Numbered from the stretch's first letter, positions 1 to 11,306 are shown. The stretch is 64,000 nt of DNA from Drosophila miranda (GCF_003369915.1 NW_022881603.1:33229522-33293521); one strand, 5' to 3'. The notes: generated by a model from the sequence alone, not told the origin. Program-made: numbers and translations.

Positions 1-1229
1 CTGCCGCTGCCTCGCTGCTCTGTCGCTGCGCCGCTGCCGCTGCTTTCCTGCACTTCTCCGCTCTGCCGCTGGCTCGCTGCTCTGCCGCGGCTGCTTTGCT
101 GCTCTGTCGCTGGTGCCGCTTTGTCGCCGTCGCGTGCCAAAGTTCTAGGCGCCGTCCGGGGCCATTTTCTTCCGGCACGCGGTGTCTTCGGCGTCTCTCC
201 CCGTCTCTTTCTACTGCGTAGGTGGCTGGCTGCGTGGTTTTCGCCGGCGCGTCTGGGACATGGGCCGGCGGCTGTTGCTTGGGGGGGGTATTAGGTAAAC
301 CAGCCTCAGCTGTACACAAGTCGAGGGATCAAAGCTTGGTGCTGGCTATTCGCCGGGGCTCTGATTTTGGGCTGCTAATCCCTGATTTGAAGTTTTCTGC
401 TGCTGCTTAGTTCCCTTTTCACTTTTCACTGCTTTTCACTTCTCCCCTATGCTTACGGACTCTCCCCTCGTGTGTCCCTGCTCGGGCGCCATCTGTAAGG
501 AAGTTCTCAGGCCGAGGTACAGCTTCTCAGTCTGTCCAGGGCCCGGTCCTTCCCCACAGCAAAATTTGTTGTGTGAGGACCTAAGGGGAGAGCCGTTCGC
601 CGCGAAAGCGCACCCGTGGGGTGGATCGAGGCGTGGGTGAACCCGTGCTTGGAGAGCTGCAGAGACGTGCGTTGGGGGTCATGCGTGGCGGGAGGAGGGG
701 GTTTGTGTCAGGGGTCGGAAGGGTAGGAGAGAGGGGAGCCCAGCTTAGCAGATGCCGCATGATCCACGTCTCACATCTGCGTCGCCGAGTCCCCAGGGCG
801 AAGGTGTAGGAGAGGGAACCCAGCTTTGCGGATGCCGCATGATCCACGACTCACATCCACTTCGCCGGGCCCCAGGGAATAGGGAAGAGAGGGGGAGGGG
901 CTGAGGGACTCCTACGGGCGAAAGTTCTGAAACCGGTGGGTTGAGGTGGGTGTCTTTATTGTGGGGGAATAAACGACAAAAATTTAATAGCTACCATGTG
1001 GATATCGATATCGATACGGATTTAACATTTTGGGAAACTTCTACTCCTGAGCTTACACCCTGCCTACTGCACCGATCTATCCCCCCCAGAGCTCACATAC
1101 GTGAGGTGGCTCATCCTTGTTTTCCCTTCCTTGGGTCCGGCGGCAACAGCAGAAGCAGAATTCATCAGCTAAGTCTCATATTTCAAAATGTTTTTAAGCC
1201 TAATTAAGTAAAAAAAAAATTAAACTAAG
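1..1229. other. GC-rich non-coding stretch
   Basis: No gene is recognised. The first 140 bases are a degenerate run of CTG/CGC-type words (many CGCTG and GCTGC units). The rest is G- and C-rich up to about 950 and then becomes AT-rich. Short ORFs here lack any recognisable domain or codon pattern. The stretch ends in an A-rich tract just before the BEL gag start. It may be the leader or LTR remnant of the BEL element that follows, or unrelated unique DNA. Confidence 0.5.
722..885. repeat. Two-copy tandem repeat, about 81 bp unit
   Basis: Two adjacent, imperfect copies share the words GATGCCGCATGATCCACG and CTCACATC and end in CCCCAGGG. The first copy runs 722-802 and the second 803-885. No coding function is seen. 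Confidence 0.75.
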
Positions 1230-2437
1230 ATGTTGTCGGAACAAATAATTAAGCTATTAGAGGCTATTAGAGGGAGATTAAAAAGATTGAAGCTGGTCAT
1301 TTGACCAGCGATGTAATCCAAAGGTTAGGAGACCTTAAAAACAAAGTTACAGGCAATAATTCTGCACTGTTAACATATGGAGTAGTCGATCATGACTACT
1401 ATAAGAGACAGCAGTACGAAAAAATGATTAAAAATATAGAGGACATACATAAAAAGTATGTAGAGTCAAAAAATAATGAAACATTAACGAAAGGGAAGGT
1501 AGAAAAAATAAACTTACAACCAGTGGAGACTGGAACTTTGAAGGAAAACATAGAGCCCAAAATTGACAATAGCATAGAAAAAGTATCTGAGGAAATCGAC
1601 AGAATAGTGCAAAACGTAAGGACATATTTAGAGCAAACCATGCAGAGGTTTGATCAGGCTAAAATGGGAGAGTGTAGAATGAGAAAGGAAAAAATTGAGT
1701 TCCTCAGTAAAAAACTGAGCTCAAAAATTGAGGAGTTTAATCATAGCTATGAAACAAACGACAGCTTCAACGAGCAGATCGTCGAGTTGGACTTTGATAT
1801 TCAAAGCATGTTGAGCAACCTAGAAGTTAGGATGCAAACCATAGCTGAAGAAAACAGCATTGATACTAAAGGGGCAATGTTAAAAAAGAAGATATCGATT
1901 TACCTGATCTTCCGAAAGTGGAAGTACCCACATTCTCGGGCGAAGAAAAAGAGTGGGACGGCTTTTCACAAATATTTTGTGAATTAATTCATAACAGAGA
2001 TAGTCTAAGTACATCTCTAAAATTCAATTATTTGAAAATCGCGATAAAGGGTGAGGCACGGAGTATGGTAGCTCACCTTTTAACTGGGCCGCTGGAGAAT
2101 TATAATGCCGCTTGGGAATTGCTGACCAAGCGGTATGAAAATAAGCGAAAAATTTTTTCGGATCAGCTGAATCGTTTACTAGACTTACCAAAGCTAGATC
2201 ACGATTCAGCGAAACATATTAAATGGTTTTCTGATTCTATAAATGAGTCAATACATTTAATTAAATTAAAGTCACATTTAACAGAAGAAGTTGATGTGAT
2301 TTTCGCGCACGTTGTGTTGAAATAATTCAACAAAGATACCTTACAATTATATGAAAGTCATATAAAAAGGACAAAAGAGATCCAAGCATTGCCAGATGTA
2401 AGGGAATTTTTAGAACAACGGTAAACTTCTCTTTACA
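1230..2437 (+). pseudogene. BEL/Pao gag remnant
   Basis: An ATG at 1230 opens a short frame that stops at about 1306. The coding signal continues in another frame through a long charged coiled-coil (to 1987) and then shifts again to a stretch with the Pao gag signature: a PTFSGEE-type motif near 1924, a W-D-x-F core and a hydrophobic helix AWELLTKRYENKR near 2113-2150. Stops or shifts occur near 1290, 1985, 2323 and 2422. A 10-bp direct repeat (GCTATTAGAG, twice, 1254-1273) lies beside the first shift and may be its cause. It is non-functional. Confidence 0.75.
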
Positions 2438-2517
2438 CGTCGCAGGATAAAGAGTGGAAACCGTTGAAAAAAGTAGTGCAATATGGTAAAATAAAATAAA
2501 ATTGTCCGTTATGTAAA

Positions 2518-3318
2518 ATGGCAGGACATACCATAATTCACTGCTATAAGTTTAAGGGAATGAGTCCGATAGATGGAGGCCAGTTTATTAAAAAACAGCG
2601 CCTTTGCACAAAATGCTGTAGGCATGATATGTATAAGAAATGCTTTTCTGAAATTTTATGTGGGATTTGTAAAAAACCTCATCATACGATGCTCCACATT
2701 CCCTACGAAAAGAGGGAAAATGTTAACACTTGCTTGACAAAAGAACAAGCGTTCTTAGCCACAGCACTTATAAAAGTAAGGGCAAGGAATGGTGGCTATC
2801 AAAACCTTAGAGCTCTCATTGATTGTGGGTCGCAATGTACCATAATTTCAGAAGAAGCTGCGCAAATATTAAACTTAGTACGAAAAAGAGCGAACACCGA
2901 GGTAAGTGGAGTGTCATCTACAGACTCTTGCACTTCAAAGTACAAAATTACTTTATCGGTAAAAACTCGTGATTATAATAAAGGTCCTCTAAATATTGAA
3001 GCAATTATTCTTCCGAAACTGATGAAAGCTTTACCATTAAAGTCTTTCAATATTGATAAAACTAAGTGGCAAGATTATGCGTTGGCAGACCCTAACTTTA
3101 ACAAACCAGGTAGGGTAGATGTAATAATTGGGATAGATTTGTATACCCATATTTTAAAAGACGGAGTAGTAAAAATAGACGGACTACTTGGACAAAATAC
3201 AGAATTCGGATGGATTATATCCGGTTGCACCAAATCAAAAGGTGATAAATTTATTGTGGCGACAACAATTGAAGTTGGGGACTTAGAGCGGTTCTGGGAA
3301 TTGAAAAGAATGACGTAG
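2518..3318 (+). pseudogene. BEL pol: zinc-knuckle and aspartic protease
   Basis: The 266-codon frame starts with a cysteine/histidine cluster (C-x2-C, HHTMLH) at the nucleocapsid end. It continues into a DUF1758-type retroviral protease with the active-site motif ALIDCGSQCTII (about 2810-2855), where DCGS takes the place of the usual D-S/T-G. It ends in the conserved block DVIIGIDLY...GWIISG (3118-3228). In BEL elements this segment is part of a long polyprotein. Here it is cut off by a TAG at 3316-3318, with the reverse transcriptase following in other frames. Confidence 0.8.
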
Positions 3319-3329
3319 AAGAAGATGTG

Positions 3330-4056
3330 TGCGAGGAGCATTTCTTGGAAACAACAAGAAGAGATGAGAATGGTAGGTATGTGGTTAAAATACCATTTAA
3401 AAAAGAAAAGGATCTAGGAGATTCAAAACCCCCCAGCTATAGCGCGATTTTATAGTTTAGAAAGAAAGCTTAGCAATAATAAAACTTTAAAAGAAAATTA
3501 TGTAAAGTTCATGCATGAATATAAAAACTTAGGACATATGGTAGAGTCAAAAGAAGATGGGAAATATTATTTACCCCATCAAGGAGTCATAAGAGATTCC
3601 AGTCTAACGACAAAGCTGAGGGTGGTTTTCGATGCTTCAGCAAAAACCACAAACAATAATAGTTTAAATGATATCATGTGGGTTGGACCAAGGGTCCAAA
3701 AAGATATCTTCGATATTATGGTAAAATGACGTAAATGGCCATTTGTAATATCTGCGGACATTGAAAAAATGTACCGGCAAATTAATGTTGATAAAGACGA
3801 TCAACAATATTTGCATATAATTTTTAGAGATAATCCCAACGAAAAGTTAAAAGATTATAAACTTACAACCGTTACGTACGGTACAGCTTCAGCACCCTAC
3901 TTAGCAACCAGGGTGCTTTTGCAATAGCAGATAATTGCAAAAATCAAGCAATTAGGGAAATCATAAAGAATGATTTTTATATGGACGACCTGATGACAGG
4001 TGCCGACACGATACTGGATGCTAAAAAGCATGTAAAGGAAGTTTAAGAAAGATTAA
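3330..4056 (+). pseudogene. BEL pol: reverse transcriptase fragments
   Basis: Short frames carry RT landmarks: LPHQGVIRDSS...KLRVVFDASAKT (3571-3650), the palm entry SADIEKMYRQI (3752-3785), and YMDDLMTG as the catalytic YxDD-type box at about 3979-4003. Stops at 3727, 3925 and 4045 interrupt it. The sequence then jumps straight to the end of the RNase H region near 4078, so roughly 1 kb is deleted. Confidence 0.75.
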
Positions 4057-4077
4057 GGAAATTAAATGGGGACACGT

Positions 4078-5402
4078 TAGAACTGAAGACAATCCAGCAG
4101 ATGTAGCATCAAGGGGCATTAGTGCAGATAAGCTAAAAGATTTTTAGATTTGGTGGAAAGGGCCTCAATGGTTGGCGAAATCTAAGGAACATTGGCCAAA
4201 AGAGGAAATAGAAGAAAAATTAGTTGTTGGCACAACAATGGTAATAGCAAAAAATAACATTTTTTGTGAATTATTACAAAAATATTCGTGTATGCATAAA
4301 CTAGAAAGAGTCATTGCATATGTATTGAGGTTTATTCAAATCAAAACCAAAAAGAAAGAATTTCCTTCATTTTTGACAGTGAAGGAGTTTAAGAGCGCCA
4401 AAGTATTAATAGTAAAACAACAACAAGCTATCCAATTCGGTTCCGAAATAGCTAGCCTAATTAATAAAAAGGAAATAGAAACAAAAAATAAACTATTAAG
4501 CTTAAATCCGTTCTTAGATAAAGACGGATTGTTACGAGTTGGAGGTAGATTGCAAAACTCCAACGCGGAATTTGAGGTTAAACATCCCTTGATTTTAGAT
4601 AAGTGTCACTTGACGTCTTTAATTATCAAGAATGCACATAAAGAAACATTGCACGGTGGAATTAATCTGATGCGAAACTATATCCAGCGAATGTTTTGGA
4701 TATTTGGGCTAAGAAATTGCTTAAAGAAAAAACTTAAAGAGTGTGTCACCTGTGCTAGGTATCGACAGAATACTGCAGAACAAATTATGGGAAATCTGCA
4801 GAGCTACAATGTCGCACCCGTTTACAAATACAGGTGTAGACTTGGCCGGGCCTTACCATATCCGATGCTCTAAAAACCGGGGGCAGAAATCCTATAAGGG
4901 ATATATTGCCGTATTCGTATGCAATGCGACAAAAGCTATTCATTTGGAAGTAGTCAGCGATCTTACTTCAGATGCATTTCTAGCTGCACTTAGAAGATTT
5001 TTTTCAAGAAGAGGAAAATGTGCAAAAAATTTTTACGATAATGGAACCAACTTTGTGGGAGCTTCGCGCAAATTAGACGAGGAATACCAAAAACGCCCTC
5101 AAAGACAACATAAAAGTGGTTCCAATATTAGACAGAGAACATATCGAGTGGCATTTTATTCCCCCTGCAGGACCTCACTTCGGAGGTATTTGGGAAGCTG
5201 GGGTAAAATCAGTGAAATATCACTTAAAAAGGGTAATTGGGGACAATAATTTAACCTATGAGGAAATGGCAACTCTATTATGTCAAATTGAAGCGGTACT
5301 AAATTCACGCCCTTTGTATACAGCTACAAATGATATTGACGATCTGGATGTATTAACACCAGGAAGGCCAATATTTGGCCCGATTGAGACAATTTCAGCG
5401 GA
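4078..5402 (+). pseudogene. BEL pol: integrase
   Basis: The segment starts with DNPADVASRG (end of the RNase H linker). It passes the H2C2 zinc-binding motif (HGGINLMRNYIQR...CVTCARYRQ, 4651-4770), then the DDE core with DLAGPY (about 4841), an IHLEVV block, DNGTNFVG (5038-5060) and E-containing helix PHFGGIWEAGVK (5172-5207). Frame changes occur near 4790-4870 and 5080-5120. It ends abruptly at DVLTPG...IETISA, where the INE-1 begins, so the C-terminal DUF5641-type region is absent. Confidence 0.8.
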
Positions 5403-6525
5403 AACGAGGGGGAACGTTGTGAGTTGCTGCGGAGACCGCAACTCTACAGTTATACCCGATACTAAGTCAGTATGGCTCTCCTCCGGCAGACGCCGCTAAT
5501 ATTAAACGACACGACAAAGAGTGCGTGCGAGAGAGACAGAAAATCAGTCTGAGCGGGACGTCGGGCGCTGCGTAGCCAGTGCAAATTGATTTGTTCCTTT
5601 TGGCTATAAAAATGATCTGATCTGATCCAGATTCAGCAATCTGATAGATATGGTCATTATCTATGATTCTGCGTTTTTAGTTTTCTCGAATCTGCAATAT
5701 TGTGGATGCAACAGATTTTCGTTCTTTGTGTAGGCGGAAGGGGGTGGGGCGAAATTTTGAGATATACGTTTTATAGTGAGATCTAACAGAAGTGCGGATA
5801 CCAAATTTGGTTACTCTAGCCTTAATAGTGTCTGAGATTTGTGGATGCCCCAGATTTTCGTCCTTTGCGGGGGCGGAAGGGGGTGTGGCGAAATTTGAAC
5901 ACGAAACGGTCAAGGTCCGATATCACAGGAGTGTGGATACCAAATTTGGTTGCTCTGGCTCTTATAGGTTCTGAGATCCTTGAACTCATATTTTGCAATT
6001 GGCAAAACCGACCATGAAACCTGTGTGTTAGAGAGAGACAGAGCGAGAAAGAATGAAATTGTTTTCTTGATTCTGGCTATAATCATTATACGATCTGGTT
6101 CAGACTTTGCACTGTAGAAGATATAGTCATCTTCTACGATTCTGCGTTTTTGGTTTTATCGTATCTTTAAAAATGTGGATGCCACAGATTTTCGTCTTTT
6201 GTGGGGGCGGAAGTGGGCGGGGCGAAGTTTTGAAATATTTTTGTAGCAGTGACATATCACAGAAGTCTGGATCCAAAACATCGTTGCTCTAGCTCTTATA
6301 ATCTTTGAGCACTAGGCGCTGAAGGGGACGGACAGACGGACAGACGGACGGACGGACGGACAGACGGACAGACAGACGGACATGGCTCAATCGACTCGGC
6401 TATTGATGCTGATCAAGAATATATATACTTTATGGGGTCGGAAACGATTCCTTCTGGACGTTACACACATCCACTTTTACCACAAATCTAATATACCCCA
6501 ATACTCATTTTGAGTATCGGGTATA
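5403..6525 (+). mobile_element. INE-1 / DINE-1 (Helentron) copy A
   Basis: A 1.1-kb non-autonomous Helitron-like element. It starts AACGAGGGGGAACG with a subterminal hairpin (GAGTTGCTGCGG...CCGCAACTC), carries GA-rich tracts and a (CGGACAGA)n microsatellite near 6325-6380, and ends in the diagnostic INE-1 tail: CAAGAATATATATACTTTA, then GGGGTCGGAAACG, then a hairpin closing on GGGTATA. It interrupts the BEL element between integrase and env. ORFs read from it recur in every copy and are not genes. Confidence 0.9.
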
Positions 6526-8049
6526 AAAAGGGGAAAGAATTGATTGGGAAAATGAGAGTTATGTGTGGTAAACTTTATACTTTTGAAGATCAATGCAATA
6601 ATGTCTTAGATAATACGGAAAGACAAATTGTAGACCTGGAGGAAAATAATAAACTTTTCATGACTCAGGATAATAAAAGAAAAAAGCAAGCACCATTGGA
6701 GTTTATGGGCTCACTTTATCATATATTATTTGGGATAATGGACACCGAAGATAGGGAAGCGTTGGAAGGAAATATGAAAAATTTATTAGAAAACCAACAT
6801 AACCTAGATGATTTAATTAAAAAACAAACATCGGTGGTAGAGTCAACGGTAAATATTCTCAAAAGAACTACCGAGGAAATAAATTTGAACTTTAGATGTA
6901 TGAGCGCTAGAGTAGAAAACATAACGGAAGCATTAAAGGAAATTTTCTATGTGTACAAAGAATCTATAAATTTCTTTATGGTAACAAAGCAACTAAGCTC
7001 CTTGATTGAAGAGTGCGATAAAATTCAATCAGCAGTTATAAATCTACTGATAGATATTAATCATGGTAGACTAAATCCAAATATTTTAAAACCTATACAA
7101 TTAAAGGGAGAAATAGCAAAAAAAAGATAACTTATGAGAAACATTGGTGCTTCCAGGAAAAAGAACAGGAACAGAATTGAAGGAAATTTACAGCCTATTA
7201 ACAGCGAATGGAATTTTTGTTGATAACAAATTAATTCTGAACGTGAAGATTCCCCTGTTTGGTAGACACGCATCACATTTGTTTAGGATAATTCCAATGC
7301 CGGTTGAGCATGAACAAGAATTAGTCAAGGTAGATTAGAGCTCCAGGTATTTAGTATATAATTTCGAAATTGATTCCTATCATTCGATGACTGAAGCTAC
7401 CTTGAACAAATGCCAAAAATGGCAAACGAATAGAAGAGTATGCGAAGGTAATTGGCATTGGAGCAATGCCAATGATAATGCTTGTGAGATAGCTCCTTTC
7501 AAACCAAAGGGTAATTCAAATTGCGTTTATAGGAAGATAGCAGAGACAAGGTCATTTTGGGTCGAATTAGAAAGACAGGGTAGTTGGATCTTCAAAGTTC
7601 CAGTAAACACTAATGCTAGAATTCAATGTAGTAACTCAAATCAAGAACTAATTGATCTTCCGCAACAAGGAATTTTAACAATAATACATGGTTGTACTGT
7701 GCGAACCAATGATAAAATACTAGTACCTCATCACAGTATTCAAACAGAAAGCTACGAGCCAATTTCATCCTTTTATATAAGTAATATAAGTAAAATACCA
7801 AAAATTGTTTGGAATCCATTAACAGTACCATTAATTAACCATACAGAAGAAATGGATAAGTTAAGAAACGAAATAAAATTGTTAAAAGAAGGTCATCATG
7901 ACTTAAAAGGACTTAAGTTCCATCATGTATCTGGACATGCGGCCTTGATTATCGGAATCATAATAATGATAATATTAATAATCTATGCCATAAGAAGAAT
8001 TAAAGTAGCACGAAGACTGCAAACGATAGCACTTCCCTACCCACTGTAA
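6526..8049 (+). pseudogene. BEL env-like (F-type glycoprotein) remnant
   Basis: Three consecutive frames (to 7130, 7144-7338, 7387-8049) form one broken envelope gene. The first has a dibasic cleavage site (RKKQAP, near 6680) followed by a fusion-peptide-like segment ending LFGIMD, as in baculovirus-F-type fusion proteins of insect retroelements. The last has cysteine-rich ectodomain sequence, a hydrophobic membrane anchor (about 7936-7995) and a short basic tail. Stops at 7128 and 7336 and a truncated N-terminus make it non-functional. Confidence 0.75.
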
Positions 8050-8578
8050 TTGACTGTAAATGATTATCTGTACTTGTAATTATAGCTATAAAGAAAATGT
8101 ACACAAAAAGGTTCACAAGAATCAAAATACAAAACAATGCCACTTTCGGCCCTTTGCAGAATGTTCAAACATGAACATATTATCGTCAATACAATGCCAC
8201 TTTCGGCCCCTTGCAGAATGTTTAAACATAAATAGATTATTGTACACATTCACTCATGTAACAACACCGATCTCTAAAGAAATCACATAAAGTAGACAAG
8301 TTATGAATGCACGGGTGTAAACAGAGATCTGTAACCCATTAATACGACAACAAAACACAAGTGGAGAAAACACTTAACAAATGCGGTCCTAAAATAAAAC
8401 TAATGTAAGCATGTACTCAAATAGACACCCTCAGTAAAGTGTATCCTCTGCGTAGGTCTAACGATAATTATAGACTACCAAATTGTACCTCCTACCTCAT
8501 TGTCAAATCACATACATATAAGGCTCTGATTTTAAGAATAAACTAACGGCTAACAAGCACGCTTTAGACCAAGCAGGG
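8050..8578 (+). other. Probable 3' UTR/LTR remnant of the BEL element
   Basis: AT-rich, gene-free sequence downstream of env. It holds a two-copy tandem repeat (8134-8250) and AATAAA-like words. Position suggests the element's 3' LTR, but no matching 5' LTR exists in the window to prove it. Confidence 0.4.
8134..8250. repeat. Two-copy 57-bp tandem repeat
   Basis: The unit contains CAATGCCACTTTCGGCCC and TTGCAGAATGTT. Copies start at 8134 and 8191 and differ at a handful of bases. Confidence 0.8.
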
Positions 8579-8581
8579 TTC

Positions 8582-9155
8582 ATGTTGCTCCATGGCGAAA
8601 AGAAGGATCAACTGGCAAAGGGAGACTTTGAAATCTATTACACGGACGGGTCAGTCGCAGCTTTACATTCCAGCGCCGCTTTCCTGCACGATAGAACAGG
8701 TTTTTTAAACAACTATTACACGCACAAAATCCTTTCCTCGTTGACCGCCGAGCTGCTTGCTATCGAGAAGGCATTAGACCATGCTATTTCGTACAATTTT
8801 CCTCGTGTCGGGCTCCTGACAGACAGCAGAAACGGGGCTCTCATTCTGGCGAAGAACATTCAGGAAAACATTATCGCCTACAAAATCAGAGAAAAGGTTC
8901 AACAAAATCAACATCTATGAAATGTAGAGGTTCACTACATTCCCGGACACGCTAACATCCATCAGAACACTTCAGTTGACGCAGCAGCCAAAGAAGCCCA
9001 CAGACGAGGGAAATACACAGTGGTTAAATGGAACCTTAAAGACTCTATGCGTGAAATACACAGAATTTTTATCGTCAAGCACCGAGGTTACTGCTCGCTT
9101 TTCCCGTCAACATCATCCAAGCCGTGGTTCCTAAATAAAACTAAGCTAAACTAAA
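8582..9155 (+). pseudogene. Non-LTR retrotransposon RNase H fragment
   Basis: The frame from 8582 encodes a type-I RNase H domain of the kind at the C-terminus of LINE ORF2: IYYTDGSVA (first Asp), SSLTAELLAIEKAL (Glu helix), and LLTDSRNGAL (second Asp). After a TGA at about 8918-8920 the same frame continues with HYIPGHANI...DAAAKEA (third acidic residue region). The reverse transcriptase part is absent, so this is a 5'-truncated copy. The I or LOA clade is possible; the exact family cannot be told by eye. Confidence 0.75.
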
Positions 9156-9556
9156 AGAATCAACAGACTGCTTAGTGGTAACGCATTTGATAGGCACACA
9201 CTCGCCAAAATGCATGCGATAGTATCGATAACGACTCGCACGTAATTTTTAATTGTACCAAGTACAGTATACTGTACAACAGTAGTGGTACAACACAACA
9301 AGGCAAAACTTCCCATCTCTAAGAAAGTATAATCTACAAATTCTTTGAAAAAGAAAACATCAGCGCGTACCAAACACCTAATTGACTTCATCGACGAAAT
9401 TGATGTAAAATTATAACAGTACTCCAACATCTTCATACTTTTCATAATAGTCAAAGAATTTACAATTTCCACCTTCAAAAGGCGGTCGGCCAAATCATCC
9501 CACGCTACTCAAGGGTAACTTAAACCCTAAAAAAAAAACAAAAACAAAAAAAAACT
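9156..9556. other. Intergenic stretch upstream of spt4
   Basis: No gene seen. It probably includes the 3' end of the LINE fragment and the spt4 promoter/5' UTR. It ends in an A-rich run (about 9527-9554) immediately before the spt4 ATG. Confidence 0.4.
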
Positions 9557-10033
9557 ATGTCCTTTGACGCGATACCCAAGGATCTGAGGGGTCTGCGGGC
9601 GTGCCTGGTTTGTTCCTTGGTGAAGGGAGGTTAAGTTTGCTCAACTCTGCATCAAATCATGTAAAATTTTTCGCGTCTTTCAGAGTTTTGATCAATTTGA
9701 GACTGACGGCTGCGAAAACTGCGAAGAGTTCATGCGCATGAAAGGCAACAAAGATAATGTGTACGACCACACCAGCAACAATTTTGATGGGCTTATAGCT
9801 TTGACAACACCCACCGATTCCTGGGGGGCGAAATGGCAGCGATTAGGTAAATCAATCTCAATGGAGGGCTGCACTGCCAGACAGGTTTTAATTTAAATTG
9901 TATGTATATTGTAGCTCGATTTACACGCGGCATCTATGCTATATCCGTATCAGGAACTTTACCTCAATCAACTTTAAGAGATATGAAGAACCGGGGTATT
10001 GTCTACAAATCCCGCGATAGGAGTCAACGCTAA
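9557..10033 (+). pseudogene. spt4: Spt4 transcription elongation factor, splice-donor mutant
   Basis: Three exons (9557-9625, 9684-9846, 9915-10033) give a 116-residue Spt4, the usual full length. Spt4 is the small zinc-binding partner of Spt5 in DSIF, which controls RNA polymerase II pausing and elongation in the nucleus. The zinc-finger cysteines are present (CLVC in exon 1, CENC in exon 2). Intron 2 has GT-AG ends. Intron 1 has a good acceptor (CTTTCAG before 9684), but the expected donor after the codon AAG reads GGAGGT instead of GT. Reading on without splicing meets TAA two codons later, and the nearest GT, four bases on, shifts the frame. A V-to-G change also sits in the SWGAKW block. 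It converges tail-to-tail with Mevk, 103 bp away. Confidence 0.85.
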
Positions 10034-10136
10034 ATATTTTTCGGCCGTACAAAATACAAATGTAAATCTTTATTTTTAAGTCATAACAAAACCACGAATA
10101 CATACAATAGCAATACAAAATGGAGCAAGTGTTGGA

Positions 10137-11306
10137 TCAATCATCCAAAGAGCTGACACGTAATCCAACGCCGCCAGCTGTCGTCACATGAACGCCAAAG
10201 CCCGAGGACTCCAATTCCTCCTTAAGCTTCCAGTACCCTTCGTTGCAATCGTAGTTCTCTGGCAACAGGACAATTGCATAGCCACCAGCTCCGGCGCCTG
10301 TTAGCTTCGAGAAGAAGCCTCTCTTAAACGCAATGGTGAATATTTGTTCCAGTTTGGGGTGCGACACACCAATAGCCTTCAGAAGATCGTTGTTAATTTG
10401 GAAGAGGCGTTCGAGTTTTTCAAACTTTGCACTGTCGTCCTGGGCATTGCCGAAGCTCTCGTAAAGTGGGACAGCTGCCGTCACCAGCTCCTCACAGGCT
10501 TGCCAAATCGCTTCAATGAGCTGAGGAAAGCCTTCAGCTAAATGGCGAACCTTAGCCACGATGTCTGCCGTACTGCGGTTCACGCGACTGTCAACGAGCA
10601 GAATGTTGAGCGGTTTTTGTATGCGCAGGGACTGAAATCCTTGTCCTTTCACATAGCGCAACATGCCGCCGTAGGTGCACACTGTGTTGTCCAGCCCGGA
10701 TGGTGTTCCATGATTGACTCGTTCCGATTCGTAGGCCCAGCTCGAGATAAGAGACTGATTTTCCTTCTGCAAGTAGCTCTCCTGGTCAAAGTGACCGGAC
10801 AAGATTAGGAAAGCGGCTGCCAAGGCTGCTCCAAGTAAAGCAGAACTACCCAAACCGGCGCCTACGTTCAGTTCGGTGTCTACCTGCACCTGGAAACCGG
10901 TTTGAATAGTCAGCTTGGGATCTTTTGGCGATGAGAGTACAGCTCCCGCCAACAAATAGTAGATGGATATGAACGCCCGTTGGGTATGCGGCTTTGTACT
11001 GCCGGCAGCTCTTTCCAGTTGCTTGGAGACTTCCCCTCGCACCTCCTCCATCAGCTTGGCCGTGCTGTCCGCCGGATACTTGCTGCGGAAGTTTTTGAGA
11101 AACGCATTAAAGTCGGCAAGCTGTATCTCCAGGGTGCAGTTGAGAGCCTCCACCTGGAAGCTGGCTACCTGGCTGCCCGCCTCCTGGCGGAACTGGAGAT
11201 TGGTGCCCAGGCCAACCACAGCTGCCAGGGCGGGCCTATTGTAGACAACAGCGTGTTCCCCATGGAGAATGACCTTGCCCGGAGAGTGGACCTGGAACTT
11301 GAGCAT
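10137..11306 (-). CDS. Mevk: Mevalonate kinase
   Basis: An uninterrupted 389-codon frame, normal length for the family, which phosphorylates mevalonate in the cytosol on the way to isoprenoids (in flies juvenile hormone, dolichol, ubiquinone; not sterols). GHMP-kinase motifs are all visible: N-terminal SPGKVILHGEHAVVY, the ATP loop VGAGLGSSA near residue 150, the catalytic Asp in GTPSGLDNTVCTYGG near residue 200, and the C-terminal KLTGAGAGGYAI near residue 340. The start chosen is the first ATG. It lies downstream of the BolA-like ORF on the same strand with no recognisable promoter between them. In D. melanogaster the two are annotated as a dicistronic pair (CG33672/CG33671, from memory). 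No disabling change seen. Confidence 0.93.
   Translation of the reverse strand: MLKFQVHSPGKVILHGEHAVVYNRPALAAVVGLGTNLQFRQEAGSQVASFQVEALNCTLEIQLADFNAFLKNFRSKYPADSTAKLMEEVRGEVSKQLERAAGSTKPHTQRAFISIYYLLAGAVLSSPKDPKLTIQTGFQVQVDTELNVGAGLGSSALLGAALAAAFLILSGHFDQESYLQKENQSLISSWAYESERVNHGTPSGLDNTVCTYGGMLRYVKGQGFQSLRIQKPLNILLVDSRVNRSTADIVAKVRHLAEGFPQLIEAIWQACEELVTAAVPLYESFGNAQDDSAKFEKLERLFQINNDLLKAIGVSHPKLEQIFTIAFKRGFFSKLTGAGAGGYAIVLLPENYDCNEGYWKLKEELESSGFGVHVTTAGGVGLRVSSLDD

Larger units (their letters stand above)
1230..8049 (+). mobile_element. Decayed BEL/Pao retrotransposon with env (roo-like), split by INE-1
   Basis: The domain order on the plus strand is gag (DUF1759-type), zinc-knuckle plus aspartic protease, reverse transcriptase scraps, integrase, then a baculovirus-F-like envelope gene. 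This is the order of env-bearing BEL/Pao elements such as roo. Reading frames are broken many times. About 1 kb of RT/RNase H is missing near 4050, and the integrase C-terminus and env N-terminus are missing where an INE-1 (5403-6525) sits. No clear flanking LTR pair was found. Assignment to roo itself is by architecture, not by sequence comparison. Confidence 0.8.

Noticed and set aside
222-1207. Several short ORFs in the first kilobase
   Set aside because: GC-rich low-complexity DNA keeps frames open by chance; no domain, signal or splice context.
6107-6292. ORF of about 61 codons that recurs at 20721, 23240, 26041, 31738 and 40037 (minus)
   Set aside because: It is read out of the same part of every INE-1 copy; INE-1 is non-autonomous and the frame is not conserved at its start. 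It is a repeat shadow, not a gene.
6320-6385. Regular GGAC/GACA repeats considered as a possible CRISPR-like or satellite array
   Set aside because: Simple microsatellite inside INE-1 with no unique spacers.
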